Positions 33,875-44,000 of a stretch of 64,000 nt of DNA are shown here, piece by piece. The DNA lies in NCBI GenBank assembly GCA_964576535.1, contig CAZNWB010000002.1, positions 1 through 64,000 of the forward strand, in the 5' to 3' direction. The notes under the pieces are model-generated. The model saw nothing but the letters and a program-made list of their open reading frames with translations. It did not search any database and was not told the DNA's origin. Position numbers and translations under genes: made by a program. This DNA comes from 2-02-FULL-66-22 sp964576535 (lineage in GTDB: Bacteria > Methylomirabilota > Methylomirabilia > Methylomirabilales > 2-02-FULL-66-22). Within the stretch, counting starts at the first letter, position 1. Every line of letters starts with the position of its first letter.

Positions 33875-34981
33875 GTGAGTATGGGACGCTTCATCCCTAG
33901 CGGTGGCACCGCGGGGAAGATCCTGTTGGTTATTACCGCGCTCGGGCTGACCTTTGCCGTCGCGGAGATCGGCTATCGCCTCCTCGATCCCTATCCCTAC
34001 ATTTCGCCTGAGGAAATCCATAGCACGAGGCATGCCAACCTCTGGCAACATGACCCAATACTGGGGTGGAAGGGAGTGCCAGGGGCCCGTGAGCTATTCG
34101 CTACCCCAAATGCCAAAGTCTAGGTGCAGCATAACCGACTGGGCCATAGGGACATCGAGCCGGAGCGACGATCTGCCGGGAAACCGGCTGTTGTGTTCCT
34201 CGGGGATTCGTTCACCTGGGGCTACGAGGTGACTTTGGAGGAGATGTTCGTGAATCGTCTGCGGGGAAGGATCAGCACGCTTGCGCTGTTCAACCTGGCT
34301 CACCCTGGGTATGGGACAGACCAGTCCCTTCTTACGTTTCGACACTGGCGCGACGAGCGGCCGCTCCGGCTGGTCGTCCTGATGTTCGGCGAAAACGACC
34401 ACCTCGACAACAACAACCACATCCGCTATGGGAGGCCTAAGCCAAAATTTGAGATCGTCGACCACAGACTGGTACTGGGCAATGTGCCTGTGCCTTTCAG
34501 TCGAGAGTTTTGGAAGGCTCCCCACGTGTCGACCAGTTCCTTGATGCAGCAGCTGACATATGTCGCCTAGCAGTCCCATGCCGTCCGTGATATCTGGTTC
34601 CGGATCCGCAACCACCTTGAGCGAGGGGAGCGAGTGGAGGACGGAACATTGGAGGGAGGATGGAAAGCGAGTGACTTCATGTTGACGAAGCGGATCATCG
34701 AGGATCTGCTGTCAGATGTGGCGAAGCGGGACGGGCAGCTGCTCGTCGTCGCAATCCCGTCGAAGGTGGAACTGGTGGCGGCGAAAGGGTACGTGCCCTA
34801 TCAGGAGGCCGTGCAGTGCATCTGTGCAGAACTCGGCATCGAGTACCTGGATCTCGCGCCGTACTTCAAGCAGTCGTGGCTGCGCACGGCCTTCCGGTGG
34901 GGGATACACTGGAACCGCAACGGTCATGCGGTTGCGGCTGAGGCGCTCTACGGCCACCTCAAGAACCGGGGTCACATCTAA
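33875..34981 (+). pseudogene. SGNH hydrolase gene with two in-frame TAG codons
   Basis: One reading frame of 368 codons from the GTG at 33875 to the TAA at 34979-34981, interrupted by TAG at 34121-34123 and again at 34568-34570, with no frame change. Coding features are intact across both stops: N-terminal anchor (ILLVITALGLTFAVAEIGYR), block I VVFLGDSFTWGYEV, block III MFGENDHLDNN, and the catalytic end GIHWNRNGHAVAAEALYGHL. The family (AlgX/DltD/PatB-like SGNH proteins) adds or removes acetyl esters on exported polysaccharides. The TAG sites fit lost Trp codons (TGG to TAG). It is a young pseudogene or a sequencing artefact. TAG ends other genes here, so reassignment is unlikely. Confidence 0.8.
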
Positions 34982-34995
34982 TAGGTACTGGCGCC

Positions 34996-36180
34996 GTGAC
35001 GGGCCACCGAGTGTCCCATCGCTTGGGGATCCATCCAACTTCCTCGTTGTTCATCCTTCAATTCGGGTCCAACGTCGGCTACGCGATCGCGCCGCTCGAA
35101 ACCTTATTCTACGAGGTGGGGCTTGAGATCGGAGGCGGCGATCCGCATCGGGTCCACTTCAGCTATCCCAGTCTCAAAAGGGGTCCCCCCCGCTCGTTGC
35201 CACAAGACTTTACGAACGTGATCATCTTCGACTTCTTGGACACCGCTCCACCCAACCTCCAGCGTCTTGGGGCCTACGTTGAGGACCACAGCATTCGTCT
35301 CGTAGTGATTTTCGACATTCAGCCTGTCCATCTTCTGCACCGGGCACTCCGGAAAGCAGGAGCGACGACCATCCTGGGGTATTATGGGGCGCCAATTTCC
35401 TCGCTCATGCCTCTATGGAAGCTCCCCCTGAAAAGGCTACAGGTAGCGATGTCAAGCTCAAAGGTCGACGGCCTGATCTTCGAATCGCACGCAATGGCGG
35501 ACTTCGCGGTGTATGGTCGGGGCGTGCCAAAGCGCATGATCGATATCGTACCTCTCGGGGTGGACATCGGCCATTTCAGACACGAGCGCACTGACTATGC
35601 CTATCGAACACTCTCAATCCCCAGTAACCGGAAGATCGTAGTCTACGCGGGCCACATGGAACGGCGGAAAGGCGTTCACACCCTTGTTGAAGCGGCAATC
35701 GAACTTCTGGCCAAGCGTGGGCGCTCCGATGTCTGCTTCCTGATCTGTGGCAACACCGGAAATCAGAGTGAAGAATACGAGCGGATGTACGCTGGCCTCG
35801 GCATTGCGGATTGGATCCGTTTTGGCGGGTACCGTGAGGATATGGCACGACTCTATACGAGCTGCTTCTGCGGAGTCATCCCGTCGACAGGGTGGGACTC
35901 ATTCCCACGCACGAGCATTGAGATGGCGGCGGCCGGGCTGCCTGTCGTCGCCTCGCGCTTGGATGGGTTACCGGAGGCAGTGTTGCATGGTCAGACAGGA
36001 GTGCTCTTCGACCCAGGGAACGCGCAGGCGCTAGCGGATTGCCTCGAGGCACTCCTGGACCGGCCCGACGTGGCTGCCGAGTATGGTCGGCGAGGCCGGG
36101 AACGGTGCGAACGCGAGCTGAACCTTGAAGTGCAGCGTGAACGTTTCCTCGCCGTGGTGCGTAAGCATACGGCTAGTTAG
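34996..36180 (+). CDS. Glycosyltransferase, family 4
   Basis: 394 residues, GTG start at 34996, 15 bases after the broken SGNH gene. The N-terminal half is divergent (LFILQFGSNVGYAIAPLETL) and the C-terminal half is clear GT4: VPLGVDIGHF, VVYAGHMERRKGVHTLVEAA, RFGGYREDMARLYTSC, and PRTSIEMAAAGLPVVASRLD with the conserved Glu. It probably adds a sugar in repeat-unit assembly. An alternative start a little downstream cannot be excluded. Confidence 0.88.
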   Translation: MTGHRVSHRLGIHPTSSLFILQFGSNVGYAIAPLETLFYEVGLEIGGGDPHRVHFSYPSLKRGPPRSLPQDFTNVIIFDFLDTAPPNLQRLGAYVEDHSIRLVVIFDIQPVHLLHRALRKAGATTILGYYGAPISSLMPLWKLPLKRLQVAMSSSKVDGLIFESHAMADFAVYGRGVPKRMIDIVPLGVDIGHFRHERTDYAYRTLSIPSNRKIVVYAGHMERRKGVHTLVEAAIELLAKRGRSDVCFLICGNTGNQSEEYERMYAGLGIADWIRFGGYREDMARLYTSCFCGVIPSTGWDSFPRTSIEMAAAGLPVVASRLDGLPEAVLHGQTGVLFDPGNAQALADCLEALLDRPDVAAEYGRRGRERCERELNLEVQRERFLAVVRKHTAS

Positions 36181-36375
36181 TCTATGGGACGGGGACCCGC
36201 ATCGCCAACACACCGCTTCTGCAGCTAGCGGAATGACGAAACATCCCGACATCCGTACGGTGCCACCCACCCTCGACGTCTTTCATCCCATTGCTATTAC
36301 TGAGCGCCCTGACGGCGATCCGTCCCACAACAAGCGATCACGTCTCAACCAAGCGATAGGCGCTTCATCGAGTCA

Positions 36376-37413
36376 ATGCTGAAAAAAGCGGCGTTCGCGA
36401 TTATGAGCGTCACGGTCGCCATTGTGGCCGTGGAGGTTGCACTCGAATTGAGTGGGTGGTTTCCGACAACCGAGCTCCACAGCGTTTCAGCAAGGGATTA
36501 CGAAAGGATCCCAGGCATGTGGGATCCCAATCAAGATGTGAGAAGGCGAGCCTTTCCCCTTCCTCCATACCGGGTCAGAACCAACTCCCTCGGTCTCCGT
36601 GGGCCGGAGACGACCCTCAAGCCACAGCGTCCACGTCTTTTGTGTATCGGCGACTCCTTCACATTCGGGGATTTCGTCGAAGACGACGAGTCCCTCCCCG
36701 CACAGCTGCAGCTAAATCTCGACCCAGGCTCGGAAGTGTTGAACGGTGGCGTCGGTGGGACGACGATCGTAGACCAGCGTGTCTTTCTCGAGAGGATGCT
36801 TTTTCTGGAACCGCGGGTCGTGCTCATCATATCCTCGGAAAACGATCTGGAGGATCTCCTTAGCGATCCGCCCCTCCACGTCTTGATGGCTCGGAACCGG
36901 ACCCTCAAGAGCGGCAGACTCGCGCCCCTCTTTCTGGCCTTCCGGGACACCGCGCTGTTCAACCTCTCGCTCCGGGCCAAGTCGGCTACGCGTGCATGGA
37001 AAACCCGGTCGGCTGCGCAAGCGCGCGAGCAAGTGCCAGAACGCTTTGAAGAACTTGTGACCCGTTACGCCAAAGCGGCAAGCGAGATGCGTGACATGCT
37101 TCGTACGAGACACATTGAGTTGGTGTTCGCCGCCTTCCCAAGCTGGTTCAGGCTGAGCGGCAATCAAGCCCCGCGCGAGACCATCGGTCCTGTCCTCCGC
37201 GCCCTTCGTGCTGAGGGGATCGACGGAATCGATCTAACTCCCGCCCTTCGCGCCGCGGGACTCTCAGTAACAGAGCTCTACCTACTCCCCCATGACGGGC
37301 ATCCGTCGCCCAGAGCTTACGCCATCGTGGCAAAGGCGATCGCGCCGCGGCTACGTGCCGCCCTCGATCGCCCGGTCAAGTCCTCCCGAGGCCTGGCAGG
37401 TCATCGCGGGTAA
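36376..37413 (+). CDS. Membrane-anchored SGNH hydrolase/acetyltransferase-like protein 2
   Basis: 345 residues. N-terminal uncleaved anchor (KKAAFAIMSVTVAIVAVEVAL), then a periplasmic SGNH domain: block I LLCIGDSFTFGDFVED, Gly region GGVGGTTIVDQ, block III IISSENDLEDLL and catalytic HDGHPSPRAYAIV. SGNH proteins next to EPS genes act as O-acetyl esterases or acetyltransferases on the polymer in the periplasm. It is one of five paralogues in the window, and stands just before the carbamoyltransferase block. The preceding 195 bases (36181-36375) show no gene or clear promoter. Confidence 0.85.
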   Translation: MLKKAAFAIMSVTVAIVAVEVALELSGWFPTTELHSVSARDYERIPGMWDPNQDVRRRAFPLPPYRVRTNSLGLRGPETTLKPQRPRLLCIGDSFTFGDFVEDDESLPAQLQLNLDPGSEVLNGGVGGTTIVDQRVFLERMLFLEPRVVLIISSENDLEDLLSDPPLHVLMARNRTLKSGRLAPLFLAFRDTALFNLSLRAKSATRAWKTRSAAQAREQVPERFEELVTRYAKAASEMRDMLRTRHIELVFAAFPSWFRLSGNQAPRETIGPVLRALRAEGIDGIDLTPALRAAGLSVTELYLLPHDGHPSPRAYAIVAKAIAPRLRAALDRPVKSSRGLAGHRG

Positions 37414-37473
37414 TTGGGACTTCTCAATGAGACGTAAATGTGGCAGGCCAGCGCAGCGCACGAGGAGCTAGCC

Positions 37474-39321
37474 ATGACAGATATCCTGGGCATCTCCGCT
37501 TTCTATCACGATAGCGCGGCGTGCTTGGTGCAAGATGGAGAGATCGTCGCGGCGGCGCAGGAAGAAAGGTTCACCCGCAAGAAGCACTATGCCGGATTCC
37601 CGAGCCAGTCGATACGCTACTGTCTCCGCGAAGGGGGTGTCTCACTGGAAGACCTGCGCTACATCGCGTTTTATGACAAGCCTTTGGTGAAGTTCGAACG
37701 ACTACTGGAGACATATCTTGCTTTTGCTCCGCGAGGGATCCGATCGTTCGTGACGGCCATGCCGATCTGGCTCAAGGAGAAGCTGTTCCTAAAGAGGCTG
37801 CTGCAAACAGAACTCTTGGCGCTGACCGATGGTTTGAAGAAGGCGGCACTACCCCCGTTACTATTCGGCGAGCATCACGAATCCCACGCCGCGTCCGCCT
37901 TCTATCCCTCTCCGTTCGATACGGCCGCGGTCCTGTGTATGGACGGCGTAGGTGAATGGGCCACGACGTCCGCGTGGCTCGGCCGAGGGAAGGAACTCAC
38001 ACCGCTCTGGGAGATACCATTTCCGCACTCGCTGGGTCTCCTGTACGCGGCGTTTACCTACTACGCAGGCTTCAAGATCAATTCCGGGGAGTACAAGGTG
38101 ATGGGCCTGGCTCCCTACGGCCAACCGAAATACGTCAAGAACATCTACGATCATCTCATCGACCTGAAGCCGGACGGAACGTTTCGACTCAACATGGAGT
38201 ACTTCGATTACTGCACGGGACTGACCATGACCAGCCGAAAGTTCGACGCACTGTTCGGCGGTCCGCCCCGAGAGGCCGAAACGCTGCTGACGCAGCGAGA
38301 GATGGATTTGGCGCGGTCTATCCAGGACGTCACCGAAGAGGTAATGTTGCGCCTATCCAGGACGATACACCTGGAAACCGGTGCAGAGAATCTTTGCCTT
38401 GCGGGCGGTGTCGCTCTGAACTGCGTAGGGAACGGACGAATCCTAAGGGAAGGCCCGTACAAGGGCCTGTGGATTCAGCCGGCCGCCGGTGATGCCGGGG
38501 GAGCAGTCGGTGTCGCCTTGGCTGCGTGGCACCGGTTAGAGGGACGGCCTCGAGAGACGAACGGCCACGGCGATGCGATGCGGGGAAGTTCCCTAGGACC
38601 GTCCTTCTCCAATGAAGAGATCGAGCGATTTTTGAACAAACAGGGGGCTCCTTACGTCCGGCTCGATGACAGTGCGCTGTTTGATCGGGTCGCCGAGGAG
38701 CTCGCATCTGGAAAGATCGTCGGCTGGTTCCAGGGCCGAATGGAGTTCGGGCCCCGAGCGCTCGGAGGACGCAGCATTCTCGGGGACGCGCGGAATCCCA
38801 CCATGCAATCGGTGATGAATCTCAAGATCAAGTACCGGGAATCATTCCGACCGTTCGCGCCCTCGGTGCTGCGGGAGCGAGTCGCCGATTACTTCGAGAT
38901 GAACACCGACAGCCCCTACATGCTGCTGGTCGCCCCCGTACTCGAGAAGCGTCGCACGGAGATGACCTCGGAGCAGGAGGCCTTATGGGGAATCGACCTC
39001 TTGAACGTGCCGCGCTCGGATATCCCTGCGGTGACCCATATCGATTACTCGGCCCGCATCCAGACGGTCCACGAGACCACGCATCGGCGATACTACGCGC
39101 TCTTGAAGGCGTTCGAAGCGAAGACCGGGTGCGGCGTCATCGTGAACACGTCGTTCAATGTCCGCGGGGAGCCGATCGTCTGCACTCCGGCCGATGCCTA
39201 CCGCTGCTTCATGCGTACCGAGATCGATCTGCTCGTACTCGAGAACTGCGTGCTCGAGAAGGCGAAGCAGAAGCCTCTGGTCAACGACACAGACTGGAGA
39301 AAAGAATTCGAGTTGGACTGA
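37474..39321 (+). CDS. O-carbamoyltransferase (NodU/CmcH/SxtI family)
   Basis: 615 residues from the ATG at 37474 (CGAGGAG site upstream), the expected length for the family. N-terminal Kae1-like domain: ILGISAFYHDSAACLV, AAAQEERFTRKKHYAGFP, FGEHHESHAASAFYPSPF, LCMDGVGEW and NSGEYKVMGLAPYG. C-terminal domain: GWFQGRMEFGPRALGGRSIL, YRESFRPFAPSVL, VNTSFNVRGEPIVCTP. The enzymes transfer carbamoyl from carbamoyl phosphate (through carbamoyl-AMP) to a hydroxyl. It is followed by small SxtJ-like and SxtK/DUF5989-like genes and then carA and carB, so substrate supply and transfer are encoded together. The acceptor is presumably an EPS sugar. Confidence 0.95.
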   Translation: MTDILGISAFYHDSAACLVQDGEIVAAAQEERFTRKKHYAGFPSQSIRYCLREGGVSLEDLRYIAFYDKPLVKFERLLETYLAFAPRGIRSFVTAMPIWLKEKLFLKRLLQTELLALTDGLKKAALPPLLFGEHHESHAASAFYPSPFDTAAVLCMDGVGEWATTSAWLGRGKELTPLWEIPFPHSLGLLYAAFTYYAGFKINSGEYKVMGLAPYGQPKYVKNIYDHLIDLKPDGTFRLNMEYFDYCTGLTMTSRKFDALFGGPPREAETLLTQREMDLARSIQDVTEEVMLRLSRTIHLETGAENLCLAGGVALNCVGNGRILREGPYKGLWIQPAAGDAGGAVGVALAAWHRLEGRPRETNGHGDAMRGSSLGPSFSNEEIERFLNKQGAPYVRLDDSALFDRVAEELASGKIVGWFQGRMEFGPRALGGRSILGDARNPTMQSVMNLKIKYRESFRPFAPSVLRERVADYFEMNTDSPYMLLVAPVLEKRRTEMTSEQEALWGIDLLNVPRSDIPAVTHIDYSARIQTVHETTHRRYYALLKAFEAKTGCGVIVNTSFNVRGEPIVCTPADAYRCFMRTEIDLLVLENCVLEKAKQKPLVNDTDWRKEFELD

Positions 39322-39336
39322 ACGAAGGAGAGGTCA

Positions 39337-39735
39337 ATGATGACAGTCCAGGGTGATACGAAGCAGCTCCGCAACTTCGGCCTATTGGTCGGAGGGATCT
39401 TCAGCGCGATCGGATTGTGGCCCGCGATCATCCGAGGTGAGAATCCGCGACTATGGGCCTTGGCGCTTGGCGTCCTCCTGATTCTGCCGGCTCTGGTGCT
39501 GCCGAGGAGCCTGGGACCGGTGTATCGGATCTGGATGGCCCTGGGCAATGCCTTGAATTGGCTCAACACGAGGATCATCCTCGGCGCAATCTTTTACGGA
39601 CTCCTCACGCCGATGGGACTGACCATGCGCCGTTTGGGCCATGATCCGATGCGCCGCAGATTTGAGCCAAGCCTGGACACGTATCGCGTCGTGCGGCGTC
39701 CGCGCCCGGGTACTCACATGACGCGACAGTTTTGA
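39337..39735 (+). CDS. SxtJ-family small membrane protein
   Basis: 132 residues, ATGATG start at 39337 with GGAGAGG just before it. Two to three hydrophobic segments (FGLLVGGIFSAIGLWPAII, LWALALGVLLILPALVLP, IILGAIFYGLLTPMGLTM) and the tail RLGHDPMRRRF. It matches the family named after SxtJ of the saxitoxin cluster, a protein of unknown function repeatedly found directly after carbamoyltransferase genes. Probably an inner-membrane partner that positions the carbamoyltransferase or its lipid-linked acceptor (inference). Confidence 0.85.
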   Translation: MMTVQGDTKQLRNFGLLVGGIFSAIGLWPAIIRGENPRLWALALGVLLILPALVLPRSLGPVYRIWMALGNALNWLNTRIILGAIFYGLLTPMGLTMRRLGHDPMRRRFEPSLDTYRVVRRPRPGTHMTRQF

Positions 39736-39756
39736 CGGTACGGAGGAGGAATTCAT

Positions 39757-39909
39757 ATGGGTGAGTTCGTCGTGGAGCTCTGGGCATTCATGAGGGAGCG
39801 GAAGAAGTTCTGGCTTCTCCCGCTCGTCATCGTTCTTCTGCTATTTGGCAGCTTGATCGTGCTCACCCAGGGATCGGCGGTGGCGCCGTTCATCTACACC
39901 CTGTTCTGA
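39757..39909 (+). CDS. DUF5989/SxtK-like 50-residue membrane protein
   Basis: 50 residues, ATG at 39757 with a strong GGAGGAGG site at 39742-39749 and TGA at 39907-39909. The protein starts GEFVVELWAFMRERKKFWLL, has one membrane helix (LPLVIVLLLFGSLIVL) and ends AVAPFIYTLF. This is the pattern of the DUF5989 family and of SxtK, the small protein following SxtJ in saxitoxin clusters. Function unknown; the constant company of carbamoyltransferases suggests a membrane subunit. Easily missed by gene finders because of its size. Confidence 0.85.
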   Translation: MGEFVVELWAFMRERKKFWLLPLVIVLLLFGSLIVLTQGSAVAPFIYTLF

Positions 39910-39931
39910 TCGAGCCGGTGAGGATGCCGTC

Positions 39932-41032
39932 GTGAGGGCGCTCCGGAAAACGAAGAGGGTGGAGCCCAAGGAAGCCCGGCTGGTACTGGAAGACGGCGCA
40001 CTGTTCGCCGGTCGGATGTTCGGGTTCCCGACCGGGGTCGCCGGCGAGGTCGTCTTCAATACCGGCATGGTGGGCTATCCCGAGACGCTGACAGACCCAT
40101 CCTACCGCGGCCAGATTCTGGTACTGACGTATCCCATTGTCGGCAACTACGGGGTCCCCGAGCGTCGTCTGACGCAGGGACTCGACGAGACATTCGAGTC
40201 GGGAGAGATCCAGGTCGCCGGACTTGTCGTCGCCGAGGCGACGGAGGAGTACAGCCACTGGAGTGCTGCGAAAAGCCTGGGGCGGTGGCTCCAGGAGCAG
40301 GGAGTCCCAGGGCTTTCGGGCGTCGATACGCGTGCGCTGACCAAGCGACTCCGGGAGCGCGGCGTGATGCTCGGCAAGATCGTGAGCGCCGGCGAAGACG
40401 TCGAACTCCGAGACCCCAACCAGGACAACCTCGTCTCGCTCGTTAGCACCAAGGATCCAGTGGTCTACGAGAACGGCTCCACGCGGGTGGTGGTGATCGA
40501 CTGTGGCTGCAAGAACAGCATCATCCGGAGCCTCTTGCTCCGCGGCGTCACGGTAATCCGCGTCCCCTGGGACTACGACTTCATGAACGAGACCTTCCAC
40601 GGGGTGGTGATCTCCAACGGACCCGGAGACCCGAAGATCTGTGTCGAGACCATCGAGCACGTGCGGCGTGTGATGGAGCGAAAGTGCCCCATCCTCGGCA
40701 TCTGCCTCGGTCATCAGATTCTGGCGCTCGCCGCTGGCGCAGACACCTACAAACTCAAGTTCGGACACCGCAGTCAGAACCAGCCGTGCACCTTGGTCGG
40801 TACCTCACGCTGCTACATCACGTCCCAAAACCACGGCTATGCCGTGGACGAGCGGACCTTGCCTGCCGGCTGGACGGCTTGGTTCCAGAATCTCAACGAC
40901 GGCACGAACGAAGGCATCCGGCACCGGGAGCACCCGTTCATGAGCGTCCAATTCCATCCCGAAGCGGCGCCGGGGCCGCTCGACACCAACTTTCTGTTCG
41001 ACGAGTTCATCGCCACCCTCCATGGACGCTAG
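39932..41032 (+). CDS. carA: Carbamoyl-phosphate synthase small subunit, CAD-like
   Basis: 366 residues, GTG start. The N-terminal domain (EARLVLEDGALFAGRMFG, GEVVFNTGMVGYPETLTDPS, VLTYPIVGNYGVP) and class I glutaminase are intact: nucleophile Cys258 in GICLGHQ and the His342/Glu344 pair in FHPE. It delivers ammonia from glutamine to CarB. Segments such as YSHWSAAKSLGRWLQEQG, GVDTRALTKRLRERG and CYITSQNHGYAVD resemble, from memory, the glutaminase part of animal CAD more than Escherichia coli CarA. It overlaps carB by 11 bases. Its place after the carbamoyltransferase trio suggests a dedicated supply of carbamoyl phosphate. Confidence 0.94.
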   Translation: MRALRKTKRVEPKEARLVLEDGALFAGRMFGFPTGVAGEVVFNTGMVGYPETLTDPSYRGQILVLTYPIVGNYGVPERRLTQGLDETFESGEIQVAGLVVAEATEEYSHWSAAKSLGRWLQEQGVPGLSGVDTRALTKRLRERGVMLGKIVSAGEDVELRDPNQDNLVSLVSTKDPVVYENGSTRVVVIDCGCKNSIIRSLLLRGVTVIRVPWDYDFMNETFHGVVISNGPGDPKICVETIEHVRRVMERKCPILGICLGHQILALAAGADTYKLKFGHRSQNQPCTLVGTSRCYITSQNHGYAVDERTLPAGWTAWFQNLNDGTNEGIRHREHPFMSVQFHPEAAPGPLDTNFLFDEFIATLHGR

Positions 41033-44000
41033 CCCCCACAAGGTCCTGATCCTCGGCAGCGGCGCCTTGAAGATCGGCGAGGCGGGCGAGTTCGACTATT
41101 CGGGCAGCCAGGCCATCAAGGCGCTCAAGGAGGAACGGATCGCGACGGTGCTCGTGAACCCGAACATTGCCACGATTCAGACCTCCGACTACCTGGCGGA
41201 CCAGGTGTACTTGCTTCCCGTGACCCCCCAGTTTGTGGAGCGCGTGATCGAGCGGGAGCGGCCGGACGGAATCATGCTGAGCTTCGGGGGACAGACGGCT
41301 CTCAATTGCGGTCTCGCCCTGGAGGCGAGTGGTGTGCTACGGCGCTGGGGGGTCAAGGTCCTAGGGACGCCCATACAGACGATACGTGAGACGGAGGATC
41401 GGAGCCTATTCGCCCGCAAGCTCATGGAGATCGACGTGAAGGTGCCGCGGAGCGCCGCCGCGACGTCGATCGACGCGGCTGCCCGTGTCGCCGAGGAGAT
41501 CGGCTTTCCGGTGATGCTTCGGGCGGCGTACGCGTTGGGTGGGCTGGGTTCGGGGGTGTGCGCGTCGCCCGCCGAGGTGCGCGACCGAGCCGCCAAAGCG
41601 CTGGCTCACAGCGACCAGGTGCTGATCGAGGAATTCCTCGGCGGATGGAAGGAAGTCGAGTACGAGGTGGTCCGAGACCGCTTCGACAACTGTATCACCG
41701 TGTGCAACATGGAAAACCTCGAACCCATGGGGATCCACACGGGTGAGAGCATCGTCGTCGCGCCCAGCCAGACGCTGACGAACGCCGAGTACCATGGGCT
41801 GCGCCAAATCGCCATCCTGGTGGTGCGGAGCCTGGGGATCGTCGGTGAGTGCAACATCCAGTTCGCGCTCGATCCGCGCTCGGGCGACTATCGCGTAATC
41901 GAGGTGAACGCCCGGCTGTCTCGCAGTTCGGCCCTGGCGTCGAAGGCAACCGGATATCCACTGGCGCTGATCGCCGCCAAGCTTGCCCTGGGCTTCAGCC
42001 TGCCCGAGCTCCGGAACTCGATCACGGGCGCCACCACGGCATGCTTCGAGCCGGCGTTGGACTACATCGTAGTGAAGATGCCTCGCTGGGACCTGCAGAA
42101 ATTTCGCCACGTGTCCCGACAGATCGGGTCCGGCATGAAATCCGTCGGCGAGGTGATGGCCATCGGGCGCAGCTTCGAGGAAGCACTGCAAAAGGCGGTC
42201 CGGATGCTCGAGATCGGCGCCGTCGGGCTGGTTGGGAACGGTCATCTCCGGCTCGGAGATCTCGAGCAGGAGTTGCGGGAGCCGACCCCCGACAGGATCT
42301 TTGCGATCGCCGAGGCGCTCGCCCGGGGCGTCGCGATCCAACGGATCCACGAGCTGTCCCGAATCGATACGTGGTTCCTGCAGAAGATCGATCGCATCGT
42401 GCGAACGGGGACTCGGCTGCGGCAGGAATCGGCAAGGAACCCCCTGCCCCGCGCGTTGCTGGCCGAGGCCAAGCGGAGTGGCTTCGCCGACCGACAAATC
42501 GCTGAGCTGACCGGGGCGGTTGAGGCGAACGTGCGCAGACAGCGTGAGGCCTACGGCATCCATCCCCGGGTGAAGCAGATCGATACGCTGGCCGCCGAGT
42601 ATCCGGCGAAGACGAACTACTTGTACCTGACCTACAACGCCGATGAGGACGACGTCGCGGCGAGAGACTCGAACACCGTCGTCGTGCTCGGCTCCGGAGC
42701 GTACTGCATCGGCAGCTCGGTGGAGTTCGACTGGTGCAGTGTCAACACCGTCCTGACACTGAGGAAGCTCGGCTACCGAGCGGTCATGATCAACTGTAAC
42801 CCTGAGACCGTGAGCACCGACTACAACGAATGCGACGCGCTCTACTTTGAGGAGCTGAGCCTCGAGTCGGTGCTGGCGATCTGTCGGCGGGAAAACCCCG
42901 TCGGCGTGATCGTCTCGGTCGGCGGGCAGATCCCGAACCGGCTCGCGATCCCACTCGACGAAGCGGGCGTCAAGGTGCTCGGCACGTCGCCTCTCAGCAT
43001 CGACACCGCCGAAGATCGCCACAAGTTCTCGGAGTTGCTCGATGACCTGAGCATCGCACAGCCGGAGTGGAAGGAAGTGGTGACGTCCGATGCGGCGATG
43101 CGCTTCGCGGACAAGGTCGGTTACCCAGTCCTCGTCCGACCGTCGTACGTTCTGAGCGGGGCTGCGATGGGGGTGGCAGCAAACGAGCGCGAACTGGTGA
43201 CCTTCCTGCGGAAGGCGGCGGAGGTGTCCCCAAAGCATCCGGTCGTGATGAGCAAGTTCGTCGAGAACGCCAAAGAGCTCGACATGGACGCCGTGGCGTG
43301 CCGGGGCCGCGTCCTCGTATCCGCGATCGCTGAACACGTCGAGAATGCGGGAGTGCACTCGGGGGACGCAACACTGGTGCTTCCCCCTCAGCGGACTTAC
43401 CTGGAAACCATGCGGCGAATCAAGAAGGTCACCGACCAGATCGCCGGGGCGCTCGAGCTGCACGGACCGTTCAATATCCAGTTCATCGCCAAGGGCAACG
43501 ACGTCAAAGTGATCGAGTGCAACGTCAGGGCCTCACGCAGCATGCCCTTCGTGTCGAAGGTGCTCAAGGTGAACTTCATCGAATGGGCGACCGAGGTGAT
43601 GATGGGGCGACGGGACGCCTCGAGCGGAGCCCGGAATGGGTCGATGCTCGACCTCGAGTACGTCGGAGTGAAGGCGCCGCAGTTCTCGTTCACTCGGCTT
43701 GACGGCGCCGACCCGACGCTGGGAGTCGAGATGACCTCCACTGGGGAAGTGGCGTGCCTCGGCGACGACTTCGAGGAGGCGTTCCTCAAGGCACTCCTCG
43801 CCGTTGGGTACCGACTTCCTGTGCGGAACGTCCTGCTGTCGACTGGTCCGGTGCAAGCCAAGGCCGCCTTCCTCGACGGGAGCCGGCTGCTCCAGGACCT
43901 CGGCGTGACCCTCTACGCGACTCGAGGAACCGCCGAATTCCTCCGCGCAAACGGTATCGACAGTACCGTGCTCCACTGGCCCCTCGAGAACCAGCGCCCG

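Noticed and set aside
33875..34981. TAG recoded as an amino acid in this genome
   Set aside because: TAG is the ordinary stop of several intact genes here (for example the NusG-like gene at 8494-8496 and the GT4 genes ending at 27882 and 36180), and no suppressor tRNA is visible.
41406..43463. 685-codon minus-strand open frame across carB
   Set aside because: It lies antisense to an intact, strongly conserved CarB; its translation has no recognisable domain and reflects high GC at third positions.
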